The position numbers were made by a program, and so were the translations under genes. DNA of 64,000 nucleotides, taken from the NCBI RefSeq assembly GCF_042186555.1, contig NC_133329.1, forward strand, positions 71,344,726 to 71,408,725, read 5' to 3'. Of the stretch, positions 46,710 through 58,600 are shown one piece after another (the first letter of the stretch is position 1; the number at the start of each line of letters is the position of its first letter). This stretch comes from Aquarana catesbeiana. Taxonomy: Eukaryota; Chordata; Amphibia; Anura; Ranidae. The notes under the pieces are model-generated. The model saw nothing but the letters and a program-made list of their open reading frames with translations. It did no database searches and was not told the DNA's origin.

Positions 46710-47906
46710 GGGAAGTTAGCCATAAAACTACTTTACTCACCCACCGCGAGGACCTGTAAAGGGGAAAAGGGAGGTAGAGAGGGAGTGAAACAAAGAAAAG
46801 AACAAGGTAGAAAGGCATACTGTAGTACATATAATAGCCAGTAAAAAAATTGTAGCATATAGTACTGAAAAAGTATGAGTGCAACTGGTTGTGGGTCTAA
46901 AGGCCCACAGGCGGGTTGAATGTTGGTCGGGACTAATGTCCGAACAAAGAGCCAACTCATGGGGGGAGCAGTGATCCAACGGAACCGCTCGGCATTGTTA
47001 TATAGTAAAATTTACTTTAAATCTTTAAGCACAAGACTTGGTGCACCGCTTAAGGCACTAAAGAGGAACACAAACATCCTGAAATATGTGGTTGCCTTTT
47101 ATTTTAGGTTTCTCTGTCGCCCTGGGTTCCCCTCCACTGTCGAGGAGGCCCATGGCGAGCGAGCGACCAAAATAACATTGAGGTAGTCCCATATGGCTAC
47201 CAAATATATAGAGAGGGAGAGGCAATCAATCTGAAAAAATAAATAAATAAATAAATAATAAAATACAATGTAACTCACAACACTAACAGGGTGAGAAAAT
47301 ATAACAACATATTTTGAAACCCACCCGCATCCCCGCAGGGACGGGAAACTGCTGTCAGCCGTCTGCAGCATATTGACGGCTGCCTGAGAGCTGAGGGAAC
47401 CAGCATGTTTGAATAAAAAAAAAAAAAAAACCTCGACAGAGCAGGAAAAAACAAAGTAGAACCTGTCAAAATTCTATTATCCCGCTGTGTAACAGGGTGT
47501 GAGTGCACCCCGCTACAGAGGCGGCAGTAAGCAGTCAGCTGAACACTCCGCAGCTGCCACGTAAGACCCCTGTGAGGGGGGCCAAAGTGACATGCCCTAT
47601 TGAGTGCTCAATGTCTTGCCTGGGTGAGGCCGACATGTCCCGGAGGCACCATCTCGCAGTTGGGGTGCCTCAGGGGGGGCCCAGTCCCATGAAGTTCTTG
47701 CAAGAAATTGAGTGTCAGATCAGGTTCAATTGAACGGAAAAAAATAGCATCTGTGAGGTCAGTTCTGCCCAATACCAATTCAGTAACAACATGCTGGGTA
47801 TCAGCGGGTGCTAGACATAATGTAAGTCCAATAGCAGCCGGAGGCAGGCTTAGGGTTTCATGGAGTAATTTGTAACTTTTCTGTGAAGAACCGTCAACTT
47901 GAGAGG
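46710..47906. other. Region between L1 copy 2 ORF1 and ORF2
   Basis: About 1.2 kb, longer than the 0.47-kb spacer of copy 1. It contains a short AAAT microsatellite (about 47237-47263) and an A-run near 47416. No gene recognised. A small old insertion here is possible. Confidence 0.4.
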
Positions 47907-48974
47907 TTATATGCCATCAGCCCTTAGGGCCTGCCATGAACCTTTGGGCCTGCAGGTCTCGCAAGGCCTGTGATGACCTTGAGACCTTTGGAGGGGCTGA
48001 GGGGTCTGGCGAGGAGGCTGCAAGGATCTGGGCCGGGAGGAAGAGGGTTCATCTCCCTGGGAAGGTGGTATATCCAGCTGCAGTTCCTGAAAATGTCGTT
48101 TCAGGTCAGAGGGGGAGGATGCATGGAACTGGCGACCGAGATGCGAAAATGAGAGCTTAAAAGGGAACCCCATCTATATTTGATCCCTTGGGTCTGCAGG
48201 ATCTGGAGGTAGGGTTTCAGGCCTCTTCTCCTTGCAATGGTTGCTGGAGAGAGATCCGCAAAAAGCTGAAGGGGGTTACCCTGGAAAGAGAGGTCTTGCT
48301 GTTCCCGTGCCGCTTGGAGGAGACGCTCCTTGGGTGTGGTAAAAATGGAACTTGATGATGACATCTCTTGGGGGGCCCTCTGATGGTTTGGGTGCTAGGG
48401 ATCTGTGTATACGGTCAAATTCCAGTCTCTCCAGGGGTATCTCAGGTGCCAGCTCCTAAAAAAAGGCTGTTGCCATACCCTGCAAATCAGTGATTTGTAT
48501 TGGGATTCCGCGGATACGGAGATTATCCCTGCGGACCCTATTTTTAGCATCCTCTAGTTTGTCTCGCAGGGACTCCAGCTCTGCAGACAATTTATCCACC
48601 TCTTCTTCATGGCCTTCAAGCACAGTGGTTGCTAAGTCCATTCTTTGCTCTAACTGGTTAGTGCAGTGGCCTATCTCATTAAGTCCTTTTACAAGGTCAG
48701 GGGAGAGCTTGCATGAGGCCTGTGTGATTTCATCTCTAACAATGGAGCGAAATTTGTTCAGCAGGGCATCTGAGTCTGCATGCAGGGGACTTACCAGGTC
48801 TGTAGGGAACTGGTGCAGGCTATCGGCTGGGGAGGTAGGGTCTGCTGCCGAGTGTTGTGAGGAGTCGTCCAGCTCCAGTGGATTTGGCGCCATTGCCCTT
48901 TTCCCCTTCCCTGTGGCCAGAGCTGATTTGGGCTGTGTGTTACACTTGTGACGGTTCTTCGTTGAGTGGTACAT
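47907..48974 (-). pseudogene. L1 ORF1 RNA-binding protein, copy 2
   Basis: It starts at or near 48974, or at the later Met (MAPNPLELDDSS). A Ser/Asp-rich N-terminus leads into a coiled-coil-like region (TNQLEQRMDLATTVLEGHEE, about 48665-48590) and the RRM-like block (VRRDNLRIRGIPIQITDL). A TAG follows near 48455. The remaining parts (LEFDRIHR, then RLLQAAREQQDLSFQGNPLQ and the C-terminal part to 47907) are in shifted frames. At least one stop and two frameshifts break it. Confidence 0.8.
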
Positions 48975-49294
48975 AACCGCCGGATGCCTGATGTGTTCCG
49001 GAGCTGCGGGAGGCTTTCAGTGTGTGCCGGGTGCAGATTGTGCTATGCTAGCCGAGGTTTGCCATTCCGTTGGCGTGGAGCAGGGGAATCAGGCAGCCAT
49101 TTTCCCTGTTCACGCGCATGCACCCCCCTAGAACTGCGATTTCAGCTTTCGTTACAGGGTAAAATCAATCTGTCCATCCCTGGGGGTCACAGCCTGGCCA
49201 GCCAGAGTGCTCCAGCCTCCAGGGGCGGCTTACCGGTCTCAGGGGAATCCAAATGGTGAGTGCCGGGTATAGCAAGATGGCCGCCGGGTGGAGC

Positions 49295-49660
49295 AAGATG
49301 GCCGCTGTTCACAGGGACGGAGCTGTTTTGGAGGCTGCAGGCTGCCTTGGAGGGGTGTCAGTGTGTGCCCCAGGTGGTGGGTGGTCTCCGGTTGCCGTGG
49401 GGAGGAATAGCCATGGATAGGGAGGTCTGGGAAGCCAGGATTAGGCTCCAGCAGCGCGGCCGGGTGCAGCAAAATGGCCGCTGTTCACAGGGCCAGAGCC
49501 GTTTTTCTGCTTTCAAGCCACCGTGGAGGGGCGTCAGTGGGTGCCACGGGTGGCGGGTGGTCTCCGGTTTCCGTGTGGAGGATGAGCCGCTTAAAGGGAG
49601 GTCTGGGGGCCAGGATTCGGCGCCCGGACCACGGCCGGGTTTAGAAAGATGGCCGCCGCT
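49295..49660 (-). repeat. Tandem 5' monomers of L1 copy 2
   Basis: Two full units of about 175 bp (starting near 49295 and 49470) and the start of a third (49645). Each opens AAGATGGCCGC or AAAATGGCCGCTGTTCACAG and includes GGTGGTCTCCGG. A partial unit lies at 49274. Mouse L1 promoters are likewise built of tandem monomers. The AAGATGGCC core fits a YY1 site. It lies on the strand opposite to L1 transcription. Confidence 0.75.
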
Positions 49661-49902
49661 CCCGGGGCTAGGCCGGAGCCACGGCCTGTCCTCCAGGCTG
49701 CCTCGAACACAGAAGAAAGCCGCGATACAGGCTCAAGCGGCTCGCTGGCTGTCTGGTTAGCCCTGGATGCCTTGTGGGGAGCAGGATTGCCTTGCTGGAG
49801 AAAGGATGGCAAGGATTCTGCAGGGGGATTACAGGAGCTCTGCAGCAGCATGTCCTATTCGGATCCCGGTCAGGCCACGCCCCGCCTAGGGCAGTCTTTT
49901 TC

Positions 49903-50377
49903 AACTAGGGTTCCTTAGAAGTTGCCATGAGCCATGCCTGAGCCTGAAAAGTTATCTCAGGGGTTACTTCATGTTGAAGAGGCTGAGAAAGGCTGACCTA
50001 CAGGCATGGCCAACTGCTGGTCAACAAGTGGACCTTTCACTATTAATTGTACTTTCTCTCACCCCTTCCTCCGCCAGTCTCTTACACAACTGCAATTTTT
50101 GTGTGTGTGTATCTATAAACAGAACCTTGTTTTCTTTCCTCCATTCTCCAACTTCTTAATTTCTTGCCCTTTTGAGAGTTACTGTACATACCCTAAGCCC
50201 CCGAGGTCTTCTGGAATATCCAAGTAACATATCCTATAAGGCTGCAGGATAATGAATGCTGAGGAATCACAAGAACACACAAAAATGAAAATTGTTTGCA
50301 GTCGTGTAAGTGAAAGGTTGGAGGAGGGGAATGACAGGTAATCCAAGTAAACTATATCTACAGACAAGTTCTTTTTT
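49903..50377. other. Intron 2, unassigned
   Basis: No gene recognised. Sequence next to the L1 (AACTAGGGTTCCTTAGAAGTT) looks like part of a common DNA transposon into which the L1 inserted. Confidence 0.4.
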
Positions 50378-51456
50378 TTAACCACTTCTCTCAAATGGAC
50401 TTACCTGTATGTCCTCTGGTTTCAGTGGTTTTACCAGGGTCATGGCTGCTGCTGCAGTCATGACATTGATATAATTTTTTAGAGCTGAGCGATGCTCTAT
50501 AATGTAAAAATGATCCAAACTCCTATACAGCCACTGGATCACTTTTACATGTGGCGGAATTTAATTTCCCCTCCTACCAACCTTCTGGGCTCTCCTGTTG
50601 TATCTGGGAGCCTGGGACTGAAACCAGTGGCTGGGCCGCACGCCATAGAGATGAAGGAGGAACTTACATAGTTACATAGCTACATAGTTAGTCAGGTTGA
50701 AAAAAAGTCCATCTAGTTCAACCTATAAAAGAGAAAAAGGAAAAAAAAAATACAATCCCAATATACATTGCCATATACACAATCCTATACCTACAGTTAA
50801 TCCAGAGGAAGGCAAAAAACCCCAGCAAAGCATGATCTAATCTGCTCCAGCTTCCGTTCCCGCATCGTCTCTATGGTCTATGAAACCGGAAGCAATGAAG
50901 ACTTTGTCACTTCGGATTGTTGTTTACAAGCTGTTACCAGCTTGTAAAGTTTGCCCTTTTGAGAGCAGAGATGAGACTTGATGTCTAATAGAACCCAGAT
51001 CTCTCAGTAAAGAGTACCTGTCACTGCCCCACCTATCACAAGGGATGTTGTTCAGTGATAGGATTAAAGTCAATAATTTTTTTAAAAAAGACTTGAGTAA
51101 AAAATAATTTAAATAAAATAAATAATACATTTATTGTGCTCATGCGCAAATGCGAACACATGCGTCGGTCCTGTACACGTATGTAAATGGCAATTGCGGC
51201 ACACATGTGAGTCTTCTCCACGAACGTCAGAGTGAGAGCAATGATTCCAGCACCAGACCTTCTGTGTAGCTCTAAACTGGTAACCTGTAAAGACTTTTAA
51301 TGCATCCTCTATGGAGATTTTTAAGTACTGTAGTTTGTCGCCATTTGTTTTCAGTAAATCTATAATGGTATGGGGTTCTAAGTAATTATCTAGTAAAAGC
51401 TAATTATTACATATATATGAGAAGTATCAGAATTGGCCTGGGGGTCAAGTGGTTAA
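50378..51456. mobile_element. TTAA-bounded non-autonomous element, second copy type
   Basis: TTAA at 50378-50381 and 51453-51456. The ends TTAACCACTT and GGGGTCAAGTGGTTAA are inverted, as in 30683-31638. Non-coding. It contains a CR1-like fragment. Confidence 0.55.
50664..50840 (-). mobile_element. CR1-like LINE 3'-end fragment
   Basis: TTACATAGTTACATAGC repeats followed by GTCAGGTTGAAAAAAAGTCC and TCTAGTTCAACCT are the widely dispersed 3' end of amphibian CR1-type LINEs, here reading on the - strand. Only the end remains. Confidence 0.6.
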
Positions 51457-52082
51457 ATTTGGATGTAGAGAAGGGTTAGAACCCCAGTCAGCTGTCTGTG
51501 TCCCTGCTGGGTAGATTCACCCTCTATATTTATCCTGGAGACCATTGTCACCAGAACAGAAAGTAATAGGAGATCCAAAATTTAGAGTTGCCACCTGAAT
51601 AGAAATAAAGAAATTCTGCATTGAGGACACTCATTCCAGTGACAACTGTCTAGGAGAGTTAAAAACTATCCTCTCACTTCCTGTTCTGTCAACAGGACAG
51701 GAAATGAAGGGAAATTCCCCCAGTGGGATTTAAGCCCTCCTCTACTTTATGCAAAAAGTAAAAACATTTTTAGATGTATACATATTCTAATGGTAACTGC
51801 TGAAAGATCTGCTATATCTTTCAGACAAGCAGTACAGCTTACTGCCCTCTGAAAAGGGATCACTTTTCAGAAAGCGGCATTGTTTGTGGAATAATTGATT
51901 AAAACAAAAAGGAAAGTGATAGTCTAGACAACAGTTCATGTTAGATTGCACTAGAACATTTTTTTTTAGCAGATAGCTGTACTCATGTTTTTGGCTTCTA
52001 ATTTTGTAGATAGGCAATAGTATATAAAGTACACAAAAAGAAAGTATTGGAATGACATACATGTCCCTTTTTTTTTTTGCAG
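51457..52082. other. Intron 2, end
   Basis: No gene recognised. It ends in a T-rich tract (52067-52079) that serves as the polypyrimidine tract of the following exon. Confidence 0.55.
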
Positions 52083-52367
52083 ATATCCCGTCCGTTCACA
52101 TCACTTCCCAAGCGTTTTGGTTGAATGTTCAGCAGAACTTGGTGTGCAGTGTTTCTGGGTTTTACCCAGAATCCATCACAGTGAACTGGTTCTTGAATGA
52201 CACCCTGGTGGAGAAAGCCAAGACTCGGAGGATCAGTAGTTCAAATGTGGAATCCGTCTACTTCTTCACCCCGACACAACAAAACTGGGACATGGAGCTG
52301 AGATGTGTTGTGGAACATGGAACCCTCACCACCCCACATATGGAGAGACTGCTGGTACAAGCCCCAG
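52083..52367 (+). CDS. C1-set immunoglobulin exon 2 of the V-C1-C1 surface protein
   Basis: Acceptor TTTTTTTTTTGCAG at 52082 and donor CCCCAG|GTGAGA at 52367/52368, phase 1-1. The domain has both cysteines (LVCSVSGFYPESI and ELRCVVEHGTL), the core Trp (VNWFLND) and the C1 signature SGFYP. As the membrane-proximal domain it should be followed by a connecting, transmembrane or cytoplasmic exon, which I do not find in the remaining 11.6 kb. The gene therefore probably continues past the window. Confidence 0.9.
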
Positions 52368-52599
52368 GTGAGAGACACCCAATTTAACAGAAGTATTTTA
52401 AAATAAACATTAATATATATAATTCACAAAGAATTACCTCTTTGACCCCTGGTGCCCAATCTGCAGCCCTTTGGCACTTTTTCTGCGGCCCTCAGGGCCC
52501 CCTGCGGTCACTGATCTGTGTCTCCCTATTGCCCTGTTTTAGCAGTGATTCCCACTAGTCTTATTCAATATGTCTCCAGTCTAGGACTGTCACCTGAAG

Positions 52600-54345
52600 C
52601 TTTTCCCCAGTCTCCAACAACTCCTATAGCACATTCACAGTCTCTGACAGTCTCCTGTAGCATGTCCACAGTCTCTGACCATCTCTTGTATCAGGTCTGA
52701 CATCTCTAAACATCTTCTGTACTATGACTGCAATCTCTGACTATCTCTTTATCAAGTTTGCAGTCTCTGATAATTTCTTGTATCCAGTCTGCAATCTCTG
52801 ATCTTCTCTTGGATCATGTCTGCAGTCTCTGACCATCTCTTGTATCATGTCTGCAGTCTCTGATCATCTCTTGTAACCTGTCTGCAGTCTCTGACATCTC
52901 TTGTATCATGTCTGCAGTCTCTGATCATCTCTTGTATCCTGTCCACATTCTCTGACCATCTCTTGTATCATGTCTGCAGTCTCTGGCCATCTCTTGTATC
53001 TTGTCTGCAGTCTCTGGCCATCTCTTGTATGATGTCTGCAGTCTCTGACCATCTCCTGTATCATGTCTACAGTCTCTGACCATCTCTTGGATAATGTCTG
53101 CAGTCTTTGGCCATCTCTTGTATCCTGTCTTCAGTCTCTGACTATCTCTTGTATCATGTCTGCAGTCTCTGATCATCTCTTGTATCCTGTCCACAGTCTC
53201 TGACCATCTCTTGTATCTTGTCTGCAGTCTCTGACTATCTCTCATATAATGTCTACGGTCTCTGACCATCTCTTGTATCTTTTCTGCAGTCTCTGACCAT
53301 CCATTTTGTTCTGTCTGCAGTCTCTGACCATCTCTTGTATCATGTCTGCAGTCTCTGACTAGCTCTTTTATCCAGTCTGCAGTCTCTGACCATCTCCCGT
53401 ATCATGTCTACCGTCTCTGACCATCTCTTGTATCATGTCTGCAGTCTCTGGCCATCTCTTGTATCTCGTCTGCAGTCTCTGACCATCTCTTGTATCATGA
53501 CTGCAGTCTCTTACCATCTCTTGTATCCTGTCTGTAGTCTCTGACCATCTCTTGTATCATGTCTGCAGTCACTGACCATCTCCTGTATCATGTCTACAGT
53601 CTCTGACCATCTCTTGGATAATGTCTGCAGTCTCTGGCCATCTCTTGTATCCTGTCTGTAGTCTCTGACCATCTCTTGTATCATGTCTTCAGTCTCTGAC
53701 TATCTCTTGTATCATGTCTGCAGTCTCTGATCATCTCTTGTATCCTGTCCACAGTCTCTGACCATCTCTTGTATCTTGTCTGCAGTCTCTGACTATCTCT
53801 CATATAATGTCTATGGTCTCTGACCATCTCTTGTATCTTTTCTGCAGTCTCTGACCATCCCTTGTGTTCTGTCTGCAGTCTCTGACCATCTCTTGTATCA
53901 TGTCTGCAGTCTCTGACTAGCTCTTTTATCCAGTCTGCAGTCTCTGACCATCTCCTGTATCATGTCTACAGTCCCTGACCATCTCGTGTATCATGTCTGC
54001 AGTCTCTTGCCATCTCTTGTATCCTGTCTGTAGTCTCCGACCATCTCTTGCATCATGTCTGCAGTTTCTGACCATCTCCTGTATCATGTCTACAGTCTCT
54101 GACCATCTCTTGGATAATGTCTGCAGTCCCTGGCCATCTCTTGTATCCTGTCTGTAGTCTATGACCATCTCTTGTATCATGTCTTCAGTCTCTGACTATC
54201 TCTTGTATCATGTCTTCAGTGTCTGACCAACTCTTTTATGTTGTCTGCAGTCTCTGACCATCTCTTGTATCATGTCTGCAGTCTCTGATCATCTCTGGCA
54301 TCAAGTCTGCAGTCTCTGACCCTCTCCTGTACCATGTCTGCACTT
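52600..54345 (-). repeat. 31-bp minisatellite, about 56 units, inverted relative to the first array
   Basis: Units of GACCATCTCTTGTATCATGT followed by CTGCAGTCTCT, 31 bp, with many variants. The reverse complement (AGAGACTGCAGACATGATAC...) aligns with the unit at 17208-17770. Higher-order duplication is visible: the stretch 53040-53340 recurs nearly unchanged at 53570-53880. Frames through it are artefacts. Confidence 0.92.
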
Positions 54346-54576
54346 GAGGCCCACCATATCACGAAAGTTGACCACCACTGCTGTAGACTATATCATAGGG
54401 AATCAGGTAGATGTGGTGGGTTTGTTGCCCTAATAGGCAATGACTGAGGTAACATATAATACAATATGGCACTTTGTATAGTTTTCTACCAGGGTCTCTA
54501 ATCTTTTTTCATACAAGGGTTATATCTTATTTTAAACAAATCCACAGGCCAAAATAAAAAAAACTGTTTTATTACT

Positions 54577-54874
54577 TAAAGTATTTTTAAAGGCTCAAGG
54601 TTTTTTACCTTCATGTATAAAAAAACCTTCTGTGTGCAGAACCCCCCCTAATACTCACCCAAGCTCCCTCTCGATCCAGCAATGTGCACAAGAGCTGAGC
54701 TTCTCCTGCGTCTCTCATTCCTCATTGGCTGGGACATGTATTTTTAAACTAAAAAACAGGTTTAGAATTACTGGCTCTGTGCTATGAATTTGCTCAGAGC
54801 AGCCTTAAACCTTCTCTTCTCTGGTCCCCTGCTGGTGATGCTGGCTCCTCTTCTTCTCAATGTGACTCCGCAGG
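54577..54874. mobile_element. Fragment of the TTAA MITE family, next to the gypsy insertion
   Basis: TTAAAGTATTTTTAAAGGCT, then GGTTTTTTACCTTCATGTAT and CTTCTGTGTGCAGAAC, match inverted parts of 63121-63629. The other end is not clear. The gypsy element inserted at its right at 54875. Confidence 0.45.
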
Positions 54875-54879
54875 AAGCC

Positions 54880-55699
54880 TGTCAAAGACTATACTCACCG
54901 AGGCCGAGATGCTGAGAGCGGCTCGCCCTTACGACCACGCGCACCCGACCCCTGGAGGTGATACAGGGAGTTGGGGGCACGCGGAGGCACGGGCTTCCGG
55001 TGGTGACTGAATTCCCGAAGGAAGTCCGTGTAGCTGTTGGGCACTGGAGGAGCTGCAAACAAGTGGTTAGCTGAAACTGGGGTATCAGGTCGGGCAAGTC
55101 CGTTATTCAGGCAGAGATCAGGACCGGGGTATCGGGCAAGAGCAAGTCCGTGTAACAGGCTGAGATCAGGGGTATCAGGCAGGCAGAGGGTAATCCGTTA
55201 AACAAGCAGAGGTCAGAGGTATCAGGCAGGCAGAGAGTAATCCGTTTTACAAGCAGAGGTCAGGGGTATCAGGCAGGCAGAGAGAGTAATCCGTTTCACA
55301 AGCAGAGGTCAGGGGTATCAGGCAGGCAGAGAGAGTAGTCCGTTTCACCAGCAGAGATCAGGGGTATCAGGCAGGCAGGGAGAGTAATCCGTTTCACAAG
55401 CAGAGTTAGCACAGGGAACACAATAGGTAGCAGGGAATATCAGGCACAGGGGACAGGGCACAGCTCACGACTAACCAGCAACCCGACTGGGTGCTGGAGC
55501 CGTCAGAAGTAGCCCACCGGCGAGCGCGTCAGCGTGACACACCGCCGGGCACCCGCACGGCCACGGCGCGCACACGGGGACCGCCGTGCACCCGCGCGCG
55601 CCGCACCATTGGGCCGCTAACGGGTGTACGGCACAGCGTGAGTCCTCCGCGCATGCGCCGTGGAGCCCGGCGGACAGAGGCGGCTTGTGCCTCCTGACA
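54880..55699 (-). repeat. 3' LTR of the gypsy element
   Basis: 820 bp. It includes five diverged tandem units of about 48 bp at about 55165-55408 (GGCAGGCAGAGAGAGTAATC core). Its inner end encodes the C-terminal tail and stop codon of the polyprotein. Confidence 0.95.
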
Positions 55700-58600
55700 G
55701 TGCCCCCCTCCTAAGGGCGGACACTGAACGCCCAGACTGGACATCACCTCCGGGTGGTCTCGGTGGAAAGATTGAATTAAGCGTGGTGCATGTAGGTTCC
55801 TTGCGGGTTCCCAAGAGTTGTCCTCAGGTGGATAACCCTTCCACTGGATCAGATACTGCAGTTGTCTGCCCTTCTTCCTACAGTTAAGGATGGACTCCAC
55901 CTCAAACTCATTCTCTCCATCCACCCTAACTGGTGGCGGAGGAAGCTCCCCTCTTTCCGGAAAAGTGCTGTCCACCACAGGCTTCAGTAAGGACACGTGG
56001 AAGACAGGGTGGATTCTGTAAGTCTTTGGTAATGCTAGCTCCATAGCCACAGGGTTGATAATCCTTTTGATGGGGAAAGGACCAATGAACTTGGGTCCCA
56101 ATTTCCGCAAAGGCACGGATAGTTTAAGGTTGGTAGTGGATAACCAGACTTCTTCTCCAAGTTTAAAGGTTGGATTTTCCCTCCTGCCCCGGTCATATTG
56201 CTCCTTGTAATCCGTTTGAGCCCTCTGCAACATGTCCTGAATCCTCTGGAAATTTGCCTGTAAAGAGGCCACTCTGTCATGCACGGCAGGGACTGCTATC
56301 TCAGGAACATCGTTGGACAGGAAGGTGGGATGGAATCCACAATTTGCCCAGAAAGGCGTTTGGTTGGTAGCAGCGTGAACAGAATTGTTATCCGCGAACT
56401 CTGCGTATGGGAGAAGGCTTGCCCAATCATCTTGAGATCCCGAGCAGAAACACCGCAGATATTGCTCTAGAGTCTGGTTCGTCCTCTCCGTTTGGCCGTT
56501 ACTCTGAGGGTGGTAAGCTGATGAGAGGCAGACTTTGATATTTAAGGCTTTGCAGAGCTCCCTCCAAAATTTGGACGTAAATTGTACACCCCTGTCTGAT
56601 ACGATGTTCTTTGGTACTCCATGGAGCCTGATGATTTCCTTGAGAAAAATATTGGCAGTCTCTAAGGCCGAGGGGGTGCCCTTCATGGGCAAAAAATGGG
56701 CCATCTTGAAGAGACGGTCAACCACGACAAAAATAGTGGTAAAACCCCCCGAGGCTGGCAGGTCCACTATAAAATCCATGGAGACGTCAGACCATGGTCG
56801 TTCGGGGATCGGTAGAGGTCTTAGTAAACCCCAGGACTTGATGTTTCGACCCTTGTTCCGCTGACACGGAGGGCAGGTTGCCACATATTCTTTGCAATCC
56901 CGTCTCCACCCAGGCCACCAAAAGGAACGAGAGACCAGCTCGGACGTCTTCCTTACTCCAAAATGCCCTGCGAGTTTATGGTCATGGCACATCTGAAGGG
57001 TTAGTGACCGTGTCTCCCGAGGTACAAAAATTTTTCCACAGATCCAAAAGAAATTACCATTTCTTTTCAAGGATTGCACCTCTGGTTCCATGCAAGAGTT
57101 GGATGATGATTTGATGGATGACATCAAATCCACTTGTGCCACCCCAAGGAAGTTTTGGGAAGAGAGGATTGTACCAGGTTCTGAAGTTTGGGACTCTGCT
57201 GAGAACATCCGTGAGAGTGCGTCTGCCTTTCCATTCTTTGAGCCAGGTCTATAGGATATGTGGAAGTTGAAGCGAGAGAAAAAGAGAGCCCAGCGGGCTT
57301 GTCTAGGTTTTAGTCGTTTTGCTGTCCGTAAGTATTCAAGGTTTTTATGATCTGTAAAGATCATTACCGGATGTAATGCGCCTTCGAGCAGATACCTCCA
57401 TTCTTCTAGAGCGAATTTTATGGCCAGCAGCTCCCTGTCACCCACGTCATAGTTTAACTCGGGCGGGCTGAGTTTCCGAGAAGCAAATGCAACGGGGTGA
57501 AGGATAGCCTTGGGCCCTTGTCTTTGGGAGAGAATTGCTCCTGTGGCAATTTCCGAAGCGTCCACCTCCAAAACATATGGCTGAGAAGGATCGGGGTGGC
57601 GAAGAATTGGAGCCGAACTAAACAGATCCTTTAATTTCAGAAAGGCCTCTTGTGCGGCCTCACTCCACCGGAAAGAGTTGTGCTGACGGGTTAGCTGGGT
57701 GATAGGTGCTACAATGGTCGAGAATCCGATAATGAATTTCCGATAAAAGTTAGCAAATCCTATGAATCGTTGAACCCCTTTTTTATCGGATGGAGCTGGC
57801 CAATCTTGGATGGCTTGTATCTTTTGGGGATCCATTGCGATCCCGCCGGCCGATATGATGAACCCCAGGAATTGTACCACTGATCTCTCGAATTCACACT
57901 TCTCCACTTTCAGATAGAGCTTGTGCTGTTTTAATATGGTAAGGACTTTTTTGACATGCCCCTTGTGTAGCTCAATCGTGGAAGAGAAAATGAGTATGTC
58001 ATCTAGATAAACAACAAGGAAGTCATCCAGGTATTCTCGGAATATGTCGTTAACTAGGTGCTGGAAGGTGGCTGGAGCATTGCATAGCCCGAATGGCATC
58101 ACCAGGTACTCGAAGTGTCCAAACCTGGACCTGAACTCTGTCTTCCATTCATCCCCGGCTCTGATTCTAACAAGGTTATAGGCACCCCGCAGGTCTAATT
58201 TGGAAAAGACCTTGGCAGATCGGAATCGTTGGAATAGCTCCGGGATGAGTGGTAGTGGGTACCTGTTCTTAATGGTGATATTATTAAGCTGCCGGTAGTC
58301 CACACAAGGTCTAAGGGACCCATCTTTTTTCCCGACAAAGAATATCCCTGCTCCAGCAGATGAGGATGAAGGACGGATAAACCCCTTTTCCAGGTTCTCA
58401 TCGATGTACTGTCTGAGCGTCTCCAGTTCAGTCTCGGAGAGAGGGAATATACGACCGAACGGAATCACTGATCCCGGCAACAGGTCGATCGGACAGTCAT
58501 AAGGCCGATGAGGTGGTAGGCGATCAGCCATTTGTTTATTAAAGACCTCCTGGAACTCCAGATATTCAGAGGGAATCTGCTGAAGTTTGTCTGACGAGGT

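Larger units (their letters stand above)
39966..49885 (-). mobile_element. Full-length L1/Tx1-type LINE, copy 2, with a nested hAT element
   Basis: On the - strand the 5' end is at 49885 (GGCGGGGCGTGGCCTGACC) and the 3' end at 39966 (AATAAAACCCTTTGTAAAAG). The 17-bp duplication CTAGGGCAGTCTTTTTC is at 39949-39965 and 49886-49902. Without the 2.66-kb insertion the LINE is about 7.26 kb. It has tandem monomers in the 5' region, a broken ORF1 and a broken ORF2. It is a different subfamily from copy 1. Confidence 0.92.

Noticed and set aside
52925..54180. Repetitive frames on the - strand
   Set aside because: Same minisatellite effect as at 17.2 kb, not a protein.
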